A program made the translations under genes and the position numbers. The notes beneath the pieces are model-generated. The model had not been told where the DNA came from. It saw only the letters and a program-made list of their open reading frames with translations, and did no database searches. Shown here piece by piece: positions 8,153 to 16,408 of a stretch of DNA of 64,000 nucleotides. The DNA is from Lachnospiraceae bacterium. Its GTDB lineage: Bacteria > Bacillota > Clostridia > Lachnospirales > Lachnospiraceae. Position 1 is the first letter of the stretch, and the number at the start of each line of letters is the position of its first letter. The stretch is from the NCBI GenBank assembly GCA_910574865.1, contig CAJTDN010000016.1, positions 49,711-113,710 of the forward strand, written 5' to 3'.

Positions 8153-8298
8153 ATACCCAAGGGCATCCCTTGACGCATGCCCCGGTTGGGTGGCCGGACG
8201 CTCTCGCGTCCGGCAAGGGATAGAAGAAGGGTGTTGTCGCGGCCGCGGGCCGTGAATGGTGGCGTACTTGGCGCGGCGGGAGAGTGGGAGTTCGGAAG

Positions 8299-9612
8299 AT
8301 GATTATTGAAAATGGAATGGTGTTTGGCGTTGGCGGGAAATTTCACAAGACATCGCTTTACAGTGTGGGCGGGAAGGTCGTAAAAGGGGAGGACGCGCCT
8401 GGAACGGTTTGTAGGACGGCAAGCCGGATCCTGGATGCCGCGGGTTTTTACGTCATCCCGGGCCTGGTTGACGTGCACGCGCATGGGGCCGTGGGACATG
8501 ATTTCTGTGACGGGGACATGGAAGGACTGCGTAAAATCGCGGAATACGAATACCGTTCCGGCGTGACGTCCTTTTGCCCGACTTCGATGACGTTGCCGGA
8601 GGCGAGGCTGGCGGAAATTTATGCCGCCGTACCCATGCTGCTCAGGGAGATGGAAAGCGTGGGCGGGGGAGAACGCGTGTCAAAGGAAAAGGCCGCGGAA
8701 GCGGTGAATTTCTCTCGAATTGTCGGCATCCACATGGAAGGACCTTTTTTGGCGACAAAGAAATGCGGGGCGCAAAATCCGAAGGATATCGTGCCGGCAG
8801 ATTACGACATGTTCTGCCGCTTGAACGAGGCGGGTGGCGGTTTGTTGAAAATCGTGACGGTGGCGCCGGAGCAGGCGCGAAACCTGGAGTTCATCCGCCG
8901 CGTGTCGGGAGAGGTCAACGTTTCCTTGGGGCATTCCACGGCGGGATTCGAGGAGGCGGAGGCGGGATTCGCGGCGGGGGCGAACCACGTGACGCATTTA
9001 TTCAATGCCATGAACCCATACCATCATAGGAATCCGGGCATTATCGGCGCGGCCACGGGGCAAAAGGACGTTTTCGTGGAATTAATCAGCGACGGGATGC
9101 ACGTGCACCCGGCGGCGGTTCGCGACGTGTTCCGGCTCTTTGGCGACGGGCGCGTGGTGTTGATTAGCGATTCCACCGCAAGCTGCGGGATGCCGGACGG
9201 GGAATACGTGCTTGGAGGGCAGGCCGTTTTGAAGGACGGGCGCAAGGTGACGTTGGCGGCATCGGGCGGGATGAAACGGCTTGGCGTGGCGGGATTGCCG
9301 GATGTGCCAAACGGGAAGGCGGTGCCGGGCGGGGGGAAATTGTCGGGCATGGCAGAAGCGCCGAACCCGTCGGACGAGGTAATCGCCGGTTCGGCTTCCA
9401 ATTTGTATGAATGTATGTGTTGCGCGGTGTCATTTGGCGTTCCGTTGGAGTCGGCGGTAAAGGCCGCCACGGTGAACCCGGCGAGGAGCATCGGCTTGGA
9501 GGGGCAAATTGGCAGCTTTGTCCCGGGGGCGTGGGCAGATTGCCTGCTTATGGATGAAACGCTGCGGCTTCGGGCGGTCATCTCGAACGAGCACGTGACG
9601 TGGTTATCATGA
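8299..9612 (+). CDS. nagA: N-acetylglucosamine-6-phosphate deacetylase
   Basis: Removes acetate from N-acetylglucosamine 6-phosphate, feeding NagB. The amidohydrolase signs are the HAHG metal site in PGLVDVHAHGAVGHDF, the metal-binding Glu in GIHMEGPFL, the His motifs GHSTAG and HLFNAMNPYHHR, and the catalytic Asp in LISDST. At 437 residues it is somewhat longer than the usual 380-400; the extra length is mainly the loop at about residues 317-350 (GGMKRLGVAGLPD and following). Start 8299 has GGGAG eight bases upstream. The gene overlaps the region leading into the GH20 gene, whose start is only 20 bases beyond the stop. Confidence 0.95.
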   Translation: MIIENGMVFGVGGKFHKTSLYSVGGKVVKGEDAPGTVCRTASRILDAAGFYVIPGLVDVHAHGAVGHDFCDGDMEGLRKIAEYEYRSGVTSFCPTSMTLPEARLAEIYAAVPMLLREMESVGGGERVSKEKAAEAVNFSRIVGIHMEGPFLATKKCGAQNPKDIVPADYDMFCRLNEAGGGLLKIVTVAPEQARNLEFIRRVSGEVNVSLGHSTAGFEEAEAGFAAGANHVTHLFNAMNPYHHRNPGIIGAATGQKDVFVELISDGMHVHPAAVRDVFRLFGDGRVVLISDSTASCGMPDGEYVLGGQAVLKDGRKVTLAASGGMKRLGVAGLPDVPNGKAVPGGGKLSGMAEAPNPSDEVIAGSASNLYECMCCAVSFGVPLESAVKAATVNPARSIGLEGQIGSFVPGAWADCLLMDETLRLRAVISNEHVTWLS

Positions 9613-9632
9613 GAAGAAGGGAGAGACGAAAA

Positions 9633-11288
9633 ATGGTTGAGATGATTCCGAAAATAAACGGTGAGGAGAGAAGGGAAGAAGGCAGGTTTGTCCTGCCAGA
9701 GGGCGAGGTGCGTGTCTTTGGCGCGGTGGCCTATGTGACGGTCTTGGAGGACCGTCTGGCCAAGATCGGGCTTCGCCGGAAGTGGAATTATGTGGAGTGG
9801 AAGGAGCGCGAGACGGCGGCGGTTTGCTTCAACATGCTCCCAAAGGAGAAGCCGGAGGCGGATTTTGCAAAGGTCGAGGGCGCGTACGTGTTGTATATCA
9901 CCCCGGAACAAGTCAAAGTGACGTCACATGACCCGGAAGGACTCACGAACGGCCTGACGACGCTTTATTGGATGCTGCGGGAAGGCGGCGGGGCGTGCGG
10001 TTGCGGAACCTTTACGGACGCGCCCGCTTGCGGGTATCGCGGAATCCTGATTGATTCCAGCCGCCATTTTTTCGACGTGGAAACCATAAAGGGCATGATT
10101 GAGCAGTGTTCCCTGCGGAAATTGAACCGTCTGCACTGGCATTTGAGCGACGACCAGGGATATCGCCTGGAAAGTTTGCGGTTTCCAAGGCTGAACGAGG
10201 TCGGCTCCTGGCGCAAGGAGCCGGACGGGAGCACGTATGGCGGATTTTATACGAAGGCCGAGGTACGTGACATCGTGTCGTACGCCGGCGCGCGGGGGAT
10301 GCAAATTATCCCCGAGATTGACGTGCCGGGACACGTGGGCGCCATCCTGGCGGCTTATCCGCGTCTGAGCTGCAGCAAGGAGGAGATGGAAGTCAAGAAC
10401 ATGCCCGGCATTCACGAGCATATCCTTTGCGCGGGAGATGACTTGACGTTGCAGTGCGTGAATATTTTGCTGGACGAGGCGATGGAGCTGTTCCCCTATC
10501 CGTGGTTCCATGTCGGGGGGGATGAGGCGCCGAAGTCCGAGTGGAAGAAATGTCCCGCCTGCCAGGAGCGGATTCGCGCCGAGGGCTTGAAAGACGAGGA
10601 AGAACTGCAGGCGTGGTTTATAAAGAAAGTGGTGGAACATTTGCAGGAGAAGGGCAGGACCGCCATTTGCTGGAACGAGTGCATGAAGTCCGGCATGCTG
10701 GATTCGCGGGCTGTCGTGCAGTACTGGGACGAGGAAGAGGATGCCGGGTATTGCAGGGAATTGGCGGAAGGAGACCGCAAATGCATCTACTCCTACACGC
10801 CCGCCTTTTATTTTGATTATGAGCCGATGCTGACGCCAATGCGCAGGATGCGGAACTGGAAGCCCGTTTTGCGGGACGGCTCGCAGGTCGCGGCGAAAAA
10901 CCTGCTGGGGGTGGAGGCCGCGTTCTGGAGCGAGCGCATCGAGGATCGTGAAAGGCTGGAAAAGCTGGCGTTTCCGCGCCTGTTCGCGGTGGCGGAGGCG
11001 GCCTGGAACGGCCTTGCGGATTATGGGGAATTTGTAGAACGGTGTGCGAAACACATGCGGGCTCTTGACGAGGACGGCGTCCGGCATTATTCCATGGACG
11101 AGGTCGATTTGGAGGGCGAGGCGCAGAAAGAGGCCATCATCAAGGAGTGGAAGCCGATGGTCGACCAGGCGCGCGCGGCCGGCATGGGACATTTTTTGGA
11201 CGTGATTGGCAGGCTCGTGAGAAATAAACTGGAAGGCGTCATGGACGAGGCGATGATTGAGGAAATGATAGAAGAGATAAGGTCGTAG
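9633..11288 (+). CDS. Glycoside hydrolase family 20 beta-N-acetylhexosaminidase
   Basis: Releases terminal N-acetylhexosamine from glycans. The 551 residues contain an N-terminal GH20b-like domain (about 1-130) and the catalytic barrel from about 135 on, with LNRLHWHLSDDQGYRLE, PEIDVPGH, and the catalytic Asp-Glu pair in FHVGGDEAPKSEWKKCP. A Trp motif (ICWNE, EAAWNG) lines the pocket. There is no signal peptide, so it acts inside the cell on imported oligosaccharides. The ATG at 9633 was chosen for the AAGGGAG site ten bases upstream. It forms an operon with nagA, consistent with an imported chitobiose or mucin-derived substrate. The tandem repeat follows immediately. Confidence 0.94.
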   Translation: MVEMIPKINGEERREEGRFVLPEGEVRVFGAVAYVTVLEDRLAKIGLRRKWNYVEWKERETAAVCFNMLPKEKPEADFAKVEGAYVLYITPEQVKVTSHDPEGLTNGLTTLYWMLREGGGACGCGTFTDAPACGYRGILIDSSRHFFDVETIKGMIEQCSLRKLNRLHWHLSDDQGYRLESLRFPRLNEVGSWRKEPDGSTYGGFYTKAEVRDIVSYAGARGMQIIPEIDVPGHVGAILAAYPRLSCSKEEMEVKNMPGIHEHILCAGDDLTLQCVNILLDEAMELFPYPWFHVGGDEAPKSEWKKCPACQERIRAEGLKDEEELQAWFIKKVVEHLQEKGRTAICWNECMKSGMLDSRAVVQYWDEEEDAGYCRELAEGDRKCIYSYTPAFYFDYEPMLTPMRRMRNWKPVLRDGSQVAAKNLLGVEAAFWSERIEDRERLEKLAFPRLFAVAEAAWNGLADYGEFVERCAKHMRALDEDGVRHYSMDEVDLEGEAQKEAIIKEWKPMVDQARAAGMGHFLDVIGRLVRNKLEGVMDEAMIEEMIEEIRS

Positions 11289-11307
11289 AAGGGTCAAGGG
11301 TCTGGAC

Positions 11308-11422
11308 GAGACGAGGCGATAGTGAAGACGGGGTATAGAAGAGACGAGGCGATAGTGAAGACGGGGTATAGAAGAGACGAGGCGATAGTGAAGACGGGGT
11401 ATAGAAGAGACGAAGGCGATAG
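11308..11422 (+). repeat. 33-bp tandem repeat, about 3.5 copies
   Basis: Three perfect units at 11308, 11341 and 11374 and a partial fourth. The unit starts GAGACGAGGCGATAGTGAAG. It lies between the GH20 stop and a relic frame. No spacers, so not a CRISPR. Confidence 0.9.
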
Positions 11423-11440
11423 AAAGGGAGAAGGAAAATC

Positions 11441-11619
11441 ATGATACCGGCAATTGTACCAGCAGTGAAAAAATGAATTTGACGGGCGGCCCCGGGCGGC
11501 AACCTTGACATGGACGGCGTCGTGCAGTTGTGGAATGACGGGGGCAAGTGGGCGCGGAGCGATTCGTGCACATATGTGTTCCCAAATCTTCGCGCCTCAT
11601 GCATTCGCGTCACGTCCTA
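11441..11619 (+). pseudogene. Relic frame with two early stops
   Basis: A good ribosome site (AGGGAGAAGG) precedes ATG 11441 and MIPAIVPAVKK, then stops at codons 12 and 14. The same frame continues open with LDMDGVVQLWNDGGKWARSD and ends at 11619, where it overlaps the convergent TetR gene. The start-end layout resembles a carbohydrate-active enzyme with its middle removed. I do not recognise the family. Confidence 0.35.
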
Positions 11620-12193
11620 AAAACTTTGTCGTGATTTCGGGCGTGAGGGCCGGCAGGCAGGAAAAGATGATTTTCGCCAGTTCCCGCGGGGATTCCGGGC
11701 AACCGTCGTCGAGCCATTTTCCGAGGATGGCGACAAAGCCCGTCCTAAAAAATGTAAAATAATAGGCACCTTGGCGTTCCGGCACGTTTAGCTTTTGATA
11801 GAAGGGAGCGACGATTTCCGACTGCAGCAATTTCATGTTATTTGCAAGAATCGTGGAATTGCTGTCGGAAAAAAGCGCATGGTAAAACGTCTTGTTTTCC
11901 TGAATGTGTTCGATGATGATGGAAAGATAATCCGTGGACATAAAATTGTCATTTGGTAAATACACATTTGCGTAGGTTGCCGTTAGTTTGCCCTCAAGTT
12001 CCTGCCCGATGGCTTCCATTACGGCGTACAAGTCCTGAAAATGGGCGTAAAACGTGGAACGGTTGATGGATGCGAGCACGCAAACGTCACTGACCGTGAT
12101 TTTTTTCAAGTCTTTTTGCCCCAATAATGCAAGAAGGCTTTTTTGTATGTTCTGATGGGTTTTCACGTACCCGGAATTTTCCTTTTTGTTCAT
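11597..12193 (-). CDS. TetR/AcrR-family regulator
   Basis: A 198-residue repressor-type protein. The N-terminal helix-turn-helix (about residues 8-55) shows the TetR pattern in ITVSDVCVLASINRSTFYAHF. The rest is a helical ligand domain resembling the TetR_C_7/DhaS group, with no identified ligand. Start 12193 has AAAGGA seven bases upstream; the frame stays open further upstream but without a ribosome site. It lies 109 bases after the AraC gene on the same strand and may be co-transcribed with it. Its 3' end overlaps the relic frame from the other strand by 23 bases. Confidence 0.88.
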   Translation of the reverse strand: MNKKENSGYVKTHQNIQKSLLALLGQKDLKKITVSDVCVLASINRSTFYAHFQDLYAVMEAIGQELEGKLTATYANVYLPNDNFMSTDYLSIIIEHIQENKTFYHALFSDSNSTILANNMKLLQSEIVAPFYQKLNVPERQGAYYFTFFRTGFVAILGKWLDDGCPESPRELAKIIFSCLPALTPEITTKFLGRDANA

Positions 12194-12302
12194 CTTCAAA
12201 TCCTTTCTTTCATTCACGAAATTTACGTGCATGTTCCGAGCCGTCTGACGCCGCATCGGCGCGGTGTGCGGTTCGTGGGTGGACAATGACGAAAAATACA
12301 AG

Positions 12303-13532
12303 TCAATGCCGACCGTGGGTTTCCCGGTATTGCTGCGGCGACATGCCGACCTGCCGGTTGAAGGTGTTGCTGAAATGGCTGCGCGAGCAAAACCCGAGGG
12401 CGGAGCCGATGTCCAAGACGCTGTAGTCGGTGGAGGCTAGCTGTACCTTGGCGTATTCAATCTTGGCGGACAAAATGTATTGTTTGACGTTGGAGCCGGT
12501 TTCGTTTTTAAATTTGCGCGACAAGTAGCAATCACTGTAGCCGACCAGCGAGGAGAGCGTGGAAGTGTCGATTTTGTCCGTGATGTGCATGGAAATGTAA
12601 TCGATGCACGTCTGGACGGGGCGGGAAATTTCCGATTGCCGTTTCAGGTCGTGTACTCGTTGGACGAAATCGTGGTAAAAATGGTGGTTGAGGTTGGCCA
12701 GCTCATTTGCCGTTTCGCAGGAATCAATTTGCTCCAAATAGGTGTCGTTGAGCGAGTAGGCGGTGGCGGCGGGCATTCCCCCGCGGATGGCGGCCCGGCT
12801 GGCGAGGGTCAAAAGGGAGGAACTGCTATATTTGAGCCGCTGCAATTGGTCTGGAAGGTCCGCCTTGATGCCGTTGCTGGCATATGCGGCCCTCGCCTGG
12901 GTCTCCTGGTAGTCAAGGCGCCCTTCCTCGACAATCTTCATCAATCGGGTTTCCATCTTGTACACGCCCAAATGGCCGGGATTGGTTTCCAACATCTTTT
13001 TGACCGAAGAGGATTTTACGGCATGCTTTTCGCCGCCTTGTTGCATTTTGATGTCAAAGTCGGTGAAGGTGACTTTTTGCCCGGTCAGGCAATAGTGGAA
13101 CATTGCCACATATTGATAAAATATGTTTACCGGCACCATTGGAATCGTGTGCAGCGTCTGGATGAACTGGTACTTTGTATGGATGGAAAGCTGGTAGTCG
13201 TCTAATGCCTTCTCAATCAAGTGGGACGAGTTCTCGTAAATGAAGATTGGACCCATGACATGGAAAATCATGGGTTTTTGGCCTTGGCATTCGAAGTCCG
13301 CCGCCCAGGTCAGTCCCAGGGAATTGTCAAATAGGACGGGTACGTCAAAACGCTGCATGTTTTTATGTAAGTGCTCCTTGCGCTTGCCCATGGAAATGAA
13401 GAGGTCGAATAAAAAGTCGGTCTCGTTTTGGGGCGTGAGGGGGTTCAACTCACTGTCATAACTGGTAAAATGTATCGGATAATTGCAGGAAACCATCTGC
13501 TTAAAAAGGTCGAGGTTGTACTGTACGTCCAT
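12303..13532 (-). CDS. AraC-family transcriptional regulator
   Basis: A 409-residue regulator. The last ~100 residues are the two helix-turn-helix domain (ITDKIDTSTLSSLVGYSDCY; later FCSRSHFSNTFNRQVGMSP), typical of AraC/YesN. The first ~300 residues are an uncharacterised sensing region resembling other large clostridial AraC proteins near sugar genes. The start at 13532 has GGAG six bases upstream. The frame continues another 112 codons upstream, but that part is only the translation of two 117-bp hairpin repeats and is rejected. It is divergent from a GPH transporter, which it probably controls. The promoter at 13839-13868 would give a leader of about 300 bases containing both repeats. Confidence 0.9.
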   Translation of the reverse strand: MDVQYNLDLFKQMVSCNYPIHFTSYDSELNPLTPQNETDFLFDLFISMGKRKEHLHKNMQRFDVPVLFDNSLGLTWAADFECQGQKPMIFHVMGPIFIYENSSHLIEKALDDYQLSIHTKYQFIQTLHTIPMVPVNIFYQYVAMFHYCLTGQKVTFTDFDIKMQQGGEKHAVKSSSVKKMLETNPGHLGVYKMETRLMKIVEEGRLDYQETQARAAYASNGIKADLPDQLQRLKYSSSSLLTLASRAAIRGGMPAATAYSLNDTYLEQIDSCETANELANLNHHFYHDFVQRVHDLKRQSEISRPVQTCIDYISMHITDKIDTSTLSSLVGYSDCYLSRKFKNETGSNVKQYILSAKIEYAKVQLASTDYSVLDIGSALGFCSRSHFSNTFNRQVGMSPQQYRETHGRH

Positions 13533-13563
13533 TTCAATCTCCTTCGTGGTATCGTCGGTTTGC

Positions 13564-13680
13564 GGGCAGAGCACCTCGAAAAACCTTCGGTTTTCCTCGG
13601 TCGCTTCGCTCGCCAAATGTGCGATGACGCACCTGCACGAGCAAGCTCGGCATCTGCATCCCGCCCACTTGGCTCTGCCC
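13564..13680 (-). repeat. 117-bp hairpin element, copy A
   Basis: Bounded by GGGCAGAGC and GCTCTGCCC, with inner hairpins CGAAAAACC-TTC-GGTTTT and GAGC-AA-GCTC and a GTGC/GCAC pair. It differs from copy B by one base and from copy C by 12, with no length change. Placed in the likely 5' leader of the AraC gene. A decayed version of the outward -10 box of copy B (CATAAC) flanks its right end. Confidence 0.9.
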
Positions 13681-13712
13681 TTTGCGGGTGTTATGGCATG
13701 TCGTCGGTTTGC

Positions 13713-13829
13713 GGGCAGAGCACCTCGAAAAACCTTCGGTTTTCCTCGGTCGCTTCGCTCGCCAAATGTGCGATGATGCACCTGCACGAGCAAGCTCGGC
13801 ATCTGCATCCCGCCCACTTGGCTCTGCCC
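13713..13829 (-). repeat. 117-bp hairpin element, copy B
   Basis: Same element, 149 bp to the right of copy A and nearly identical. On the reverse strand a TTGCAT-18-TATAAT promoter ends about ten bases before its first base, so transcription would begin at or just before GGGCAGAGC. Confidence 0.9.
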
Positions 13830-13838
13830 TTTGCGGAT

Positions 13839-13868
13839 ATTATACCATGTCATGTCCTTTGGATGCAA
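13839..13868 (-). promoter_or_regulatory. Promoter for the AraC gene and its hairpin leader
   Basis: Reverse-strand TTGCAT (13868-13863), 18-bp spacer, TATAAT (13844-13839). Confidence 0.6.
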
Positions 13869-14100
13869 TCAAACTTTTGAAGTGGCTTGTTTTATCTTTA
13901 TTTTGCTCTCGGGGTCATGATTTTTCGAGAAAAGACAAGAAAATGGTTGATTGGACAAAATCATGGTTCCTATATAGTTTATAAATCCTTTATAATTCCA
14001 TTTGGAAACAAGAGGTATTTTAAAACATGGTTCTTTCGTGAACGTGGGTGAACGTAAAGCGGGCGGAGGGACACTGGAGAAACGGAGGAGTAATGGGATT

Positions 14101-15603
14101 ATGAGCGATGTGAAAAAGGGAAGTGCGGCGGTGCAGTACCGCGGCGCAAAAATCTGGGAACTGATTATGGCTCCGGCATGTGCGGGAAACAACATTTGCA
14201 TGTACATGTGCATGGTCTACGCGAGCTACGTGGGCAGTGCGGGGTATGGTATTGCGACCGCGCTGGTGGGCATCATCATCACGGCCACGCGTATTTTGGA
14301 TGCCGTGACGGACGCGGGAATCGCGTTCGTGTTTGAGAAATTTCCGATTAAGTATGGAAAATGCCGGCCATTTTTGCTGATTGGCTGGGCGATTGAGTCG
14401 TTGGCGGTATTTTTGATGTACCATGCGGGCGTGAACCATTTTAAGGGATTTGCCGGAATTTTCGTGTTTATCCTGATTTACATCGTGTACGTAATCGGTT
14501 ATACGGTGAACAACATGGGCGGCGCCGTTATCGCTTCGGTCTTGACGAACGATCCGAAGCAGCGCCCGATGCTGAGCTTCGTATCCACCATTTTTTCTTA
14601 CTGCACGCCGATTTTGCTGAGTAATATCGTGACCTTTTCGATTTTGCCGAGGCATGACGGACAGTATGACATTCCGGCCCTGCAGGAGATGACCGCGTTG
14701 TACATAGGCGTGTCGCTGGTTTGCTGCATCGTCTCCATGATAGGTATCTGGAGAAGCGACAAGGAAGAAGTGTGGGCGGCCGCGCAGGCGGCGGGTGTCG
14801 GTAAGAAGCAAAAATCCGCGTCCCTGAAGGAAATGTGGGAGGTGCTCTCAAAGAACAAGGACGTGCAGCGTTACATCGTGACCTGCGCGACGGACAAATT
14901 TGCCCAGACCACGGCCACGCAGTCCGTCATCATGACGCTTTTGGCGGGTGTCTTGATTGGCAGTTACGAGGCATCGCAGGTGGCCAACAACTTTGCTTCG
15001 GCAATCGGACTGGTATTTGCCTTCGTCGGCGGCATGATTATCGGAAAAATCGGTTCTAAGAAAGGGACGGTGTGGTTTTCCTGGGCAGCCATCGGCGTGT
15101 CCGCCATCCAGTTGGTCGTATGTTTGATTCTGGGGCCGAACGGCATGAAGCAGATTGGCGATACCGCTTCCTGGTGCTTCATGTTATGGGTAGCTTGCAC
15201 GGTCGGCATGACGGCGACCCGCATGTTACTTTCCGTGACGGCCAACACGATGCGGGCCGACGTGGTGGACGGTGAGGAATACCGTTCTGGTAATTTCCTG
15301 CCATCGGTCGTGTCCGGTGTCTATTCGCTGTTTGACAAGGGCATGTCCTCGATTTGCTCGACCGTGGCCACCGTGGCGATTTCCTTCGTGGGATACATGA
15401 ACACCGTGCCGCAGAAGGGCGACCCGGTGACGGTTCCGATTTTTGCCCTGGCGTTGTTCTTGTCTTTCGGATTGCCGATTCTGGGCTTCGTCTGCAATCT
15501 GTTGGCGATGAAGAACTATACGCTTGACCCGGAGACGCTGGTCAAGGTGCAGGCACATAACCAGGAGAAGCGTCTGGAGAACCAGGAAAACGCGCAGGCG
15601 TAA
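14101..15603 (+). CDS. GPH-family (MFS) sugar transporter
   Basis: A 501-residue glycoside-pentoside-hexuronide:cation symporter with about 12 membrane helices. The early pattern TRILDAVTDAGIAF and the loop GKCRPFLLIG are typical of the MelB/GPH group (DxxxD in helix II, K/R-rich loop 2-3). Start 14101 was chosen behind GGAGGAG; longer in-frame starts lack a site. It lies in an amino-sugar cluster next to an AraC regulator, so a hexosamine or N-acetylated oligosaccharide is a reasonable substrate, but this is inference. An imperfect hairpin (15650-15670) lies after the stop. Confidence 0.9.
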   Translation: MSDVKKGSAAVQYRGAKIWELIMAPACAGNNICMYMCMVYASYVGSAGYGIATALVGIIITATRILDAVTDAGIAFVFEKFPIKYGKCRPFLLIGWAIESLAVFLMYHAGVNHFKGFAGIFVFILIYIVYVIGYTVNNMGGAVIASVLTNDPKQRPMLSFVSTIFSYCTPILLSNIVTFSILPRHDGQYDIPALQEMTALYIGVSLVCCIVSMIGIWRSDKEEVWAAAQAAGVGKKQKSASLKEMWEVLSKNKDVQRYIVTCATDKFAQTTATQSVIMTLLAGVLIGSYEASQVANNFASAIGLVFAFVGGMIIGKIGSKKGTVWFSWAAIGVSAIQLVVCLILGPNGMKQIGDTASWCFMLWVACTVGMTATRMLLSVTANTMRADVVDGEEYRSGNFLPSVVSGVYSLFDKGMSSICSTVATVAISFVGYMNTVPQKGDPVTVPIFALALFLSFGLPILGFVCNLLAMKNYTLDPETLVKVQAHNQEKRLENQENAQA

Positions 15604-15649
15604 AGCGGCGGGAGTGAAGGTTGAATAACGGTATAATAGCGTCGGTATA

Positions 15650-15670
15650 CAGAGGGCGTGTTGCCCTCTG
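15650..15670 (+). terminator. Hairpin after the GPH transporter
   Basis: CAGAGGGC, five-base loop, GCCCTCTG. There is no T run, so termination would be weak or factor-dependent. Confidence 0.4.
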
Positions 15671-15687
15671 GCCACGCCGTACCTATG

Positions 15688-16040
15688 TCAGGATATGTTC
15701 CATAACGTCATTTTATATGCGGGTTCAAGAACCAGAGAAATCCTTGCGCCGAGATATCGTTTGTAAAAATCTTTTTGCAGGTCGCTAAGATAAGGCGTGC
15801 TTTCTATGAAACGATAGATTTCTCCTAAATTTAATCGGTTGTAAATTCGCTCTATCGCTTTCTTACAATCAGGATATTGGCCTTGCTCAGAAAATCGTAG
15901 TAATTAATCTTTCGGCCTCCTTGTTTTATGGCGGAGGTGGGAAATCGGAAAATTCTCATGTTCAAGGCATCTTCATTTTCTATTACGTCGTGCATGGTTT
16001 TTTCGTCCGTGATAAATCTTCTATAATCATGTTTGTTCAC
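15688..16040 (-). pseudogene. Frameshifted remnant, possibly HipA-like C-terminus
   Basis: The first frame (from ATG 16040, with GAGGTGAAC upstream) gives 62 residues ending at a stop at 15852. A second frame, open from about 15910 to the TGA at 15688, reads into RIYNRLNLGEIYRFIESTPY and YLSDLQKDFYKRYLGAR. Joined with a one-base shift near 15910 they make a continuous ~115-residue protein. The second part resembles the C-terminal helices of clostridial HipA-domain toxins; I am not certain of the family. Base composition is more AT-rich than the neighbours. Probably an acquired toxin-type gene in decay. Repeat copy C lies just upstream. Confidence 0.45.
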
Positions 16041-16074
16041 CTCGTTACTTCCTTATGTCATGTCGTCGGCTTGC

Positions 16075-16191
16075 GGGCAGAGCGCCTCGAAAAACCTTCG
16101 GTTTTCTTCGGTCGCTTTGCTCGCCAAATGTACGACGATGCACTTGTACGAGCAAGCTCGGCAGCTACATCTCGTCCACTTGGCTCTGCCC
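16075..16191 (-). repeat. 117-bp hairpin element, copy C
   Basis: Same length and ends as copies A and B. Twelve base differences from A, 11 of them transitions. The pair at element positions 58 and 73 changed from G-C to A-T together. A TACAAT box lies just outside its right end on the reverse strand. Confidence 0.88.
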
Positions 16192-16238
16192 TTTTCGTAT
16201 TGTATACCGTTATGCCGAAATAAAGGCAAGGACAATTT

Positions 16239-16333
16239 AAAAATCCAACATAAGTCTGATAATTGTTTGTTGATTTTTTTGAATTTCAATATTACAATTA
16301 GAATCACAAAAATAAAACAAATGTTGGATTTTT
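16239..16333 (+). promoter_or_regulatory. Second GPH transporter promoter flanked by a 13-bp inverted repeat
   Basis: TTGATT (16270-16275), 17-bp spacer, TACAAT (16293-16298). AAAAATCCAACAT (16239-16251) and its perfect complement (16321-16333) flank the promoter, 69 bp apart. This arrangement suits a regulator binding on both sides. Confidence 0.55.
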
Positions 16334-16408
16334 TGGATTCGGCCTTACTGCCAAACGGACTTCCGTGAATGGCGGGGGCGAACAGTAACCAAGAAAGGGG
16401 CATATATC

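Noticed and set aside
9024..9911. Long reverse-strand frames inside nagA and the GH20 gene (also 9924-11297)
   Set aside because: They are antisense shadows of high-GC coding sequence; residues are Arg/Pro/His-rich and no family motifs appear.
13533..13868. N-terminal 112-codon extension of the AraC gene and several forward frames over the same DNA
   Set aside because: They are only translations of the two 117-bp hairpin repeats; the start at 13532 has a good ribosome site and matches the normal protein length.
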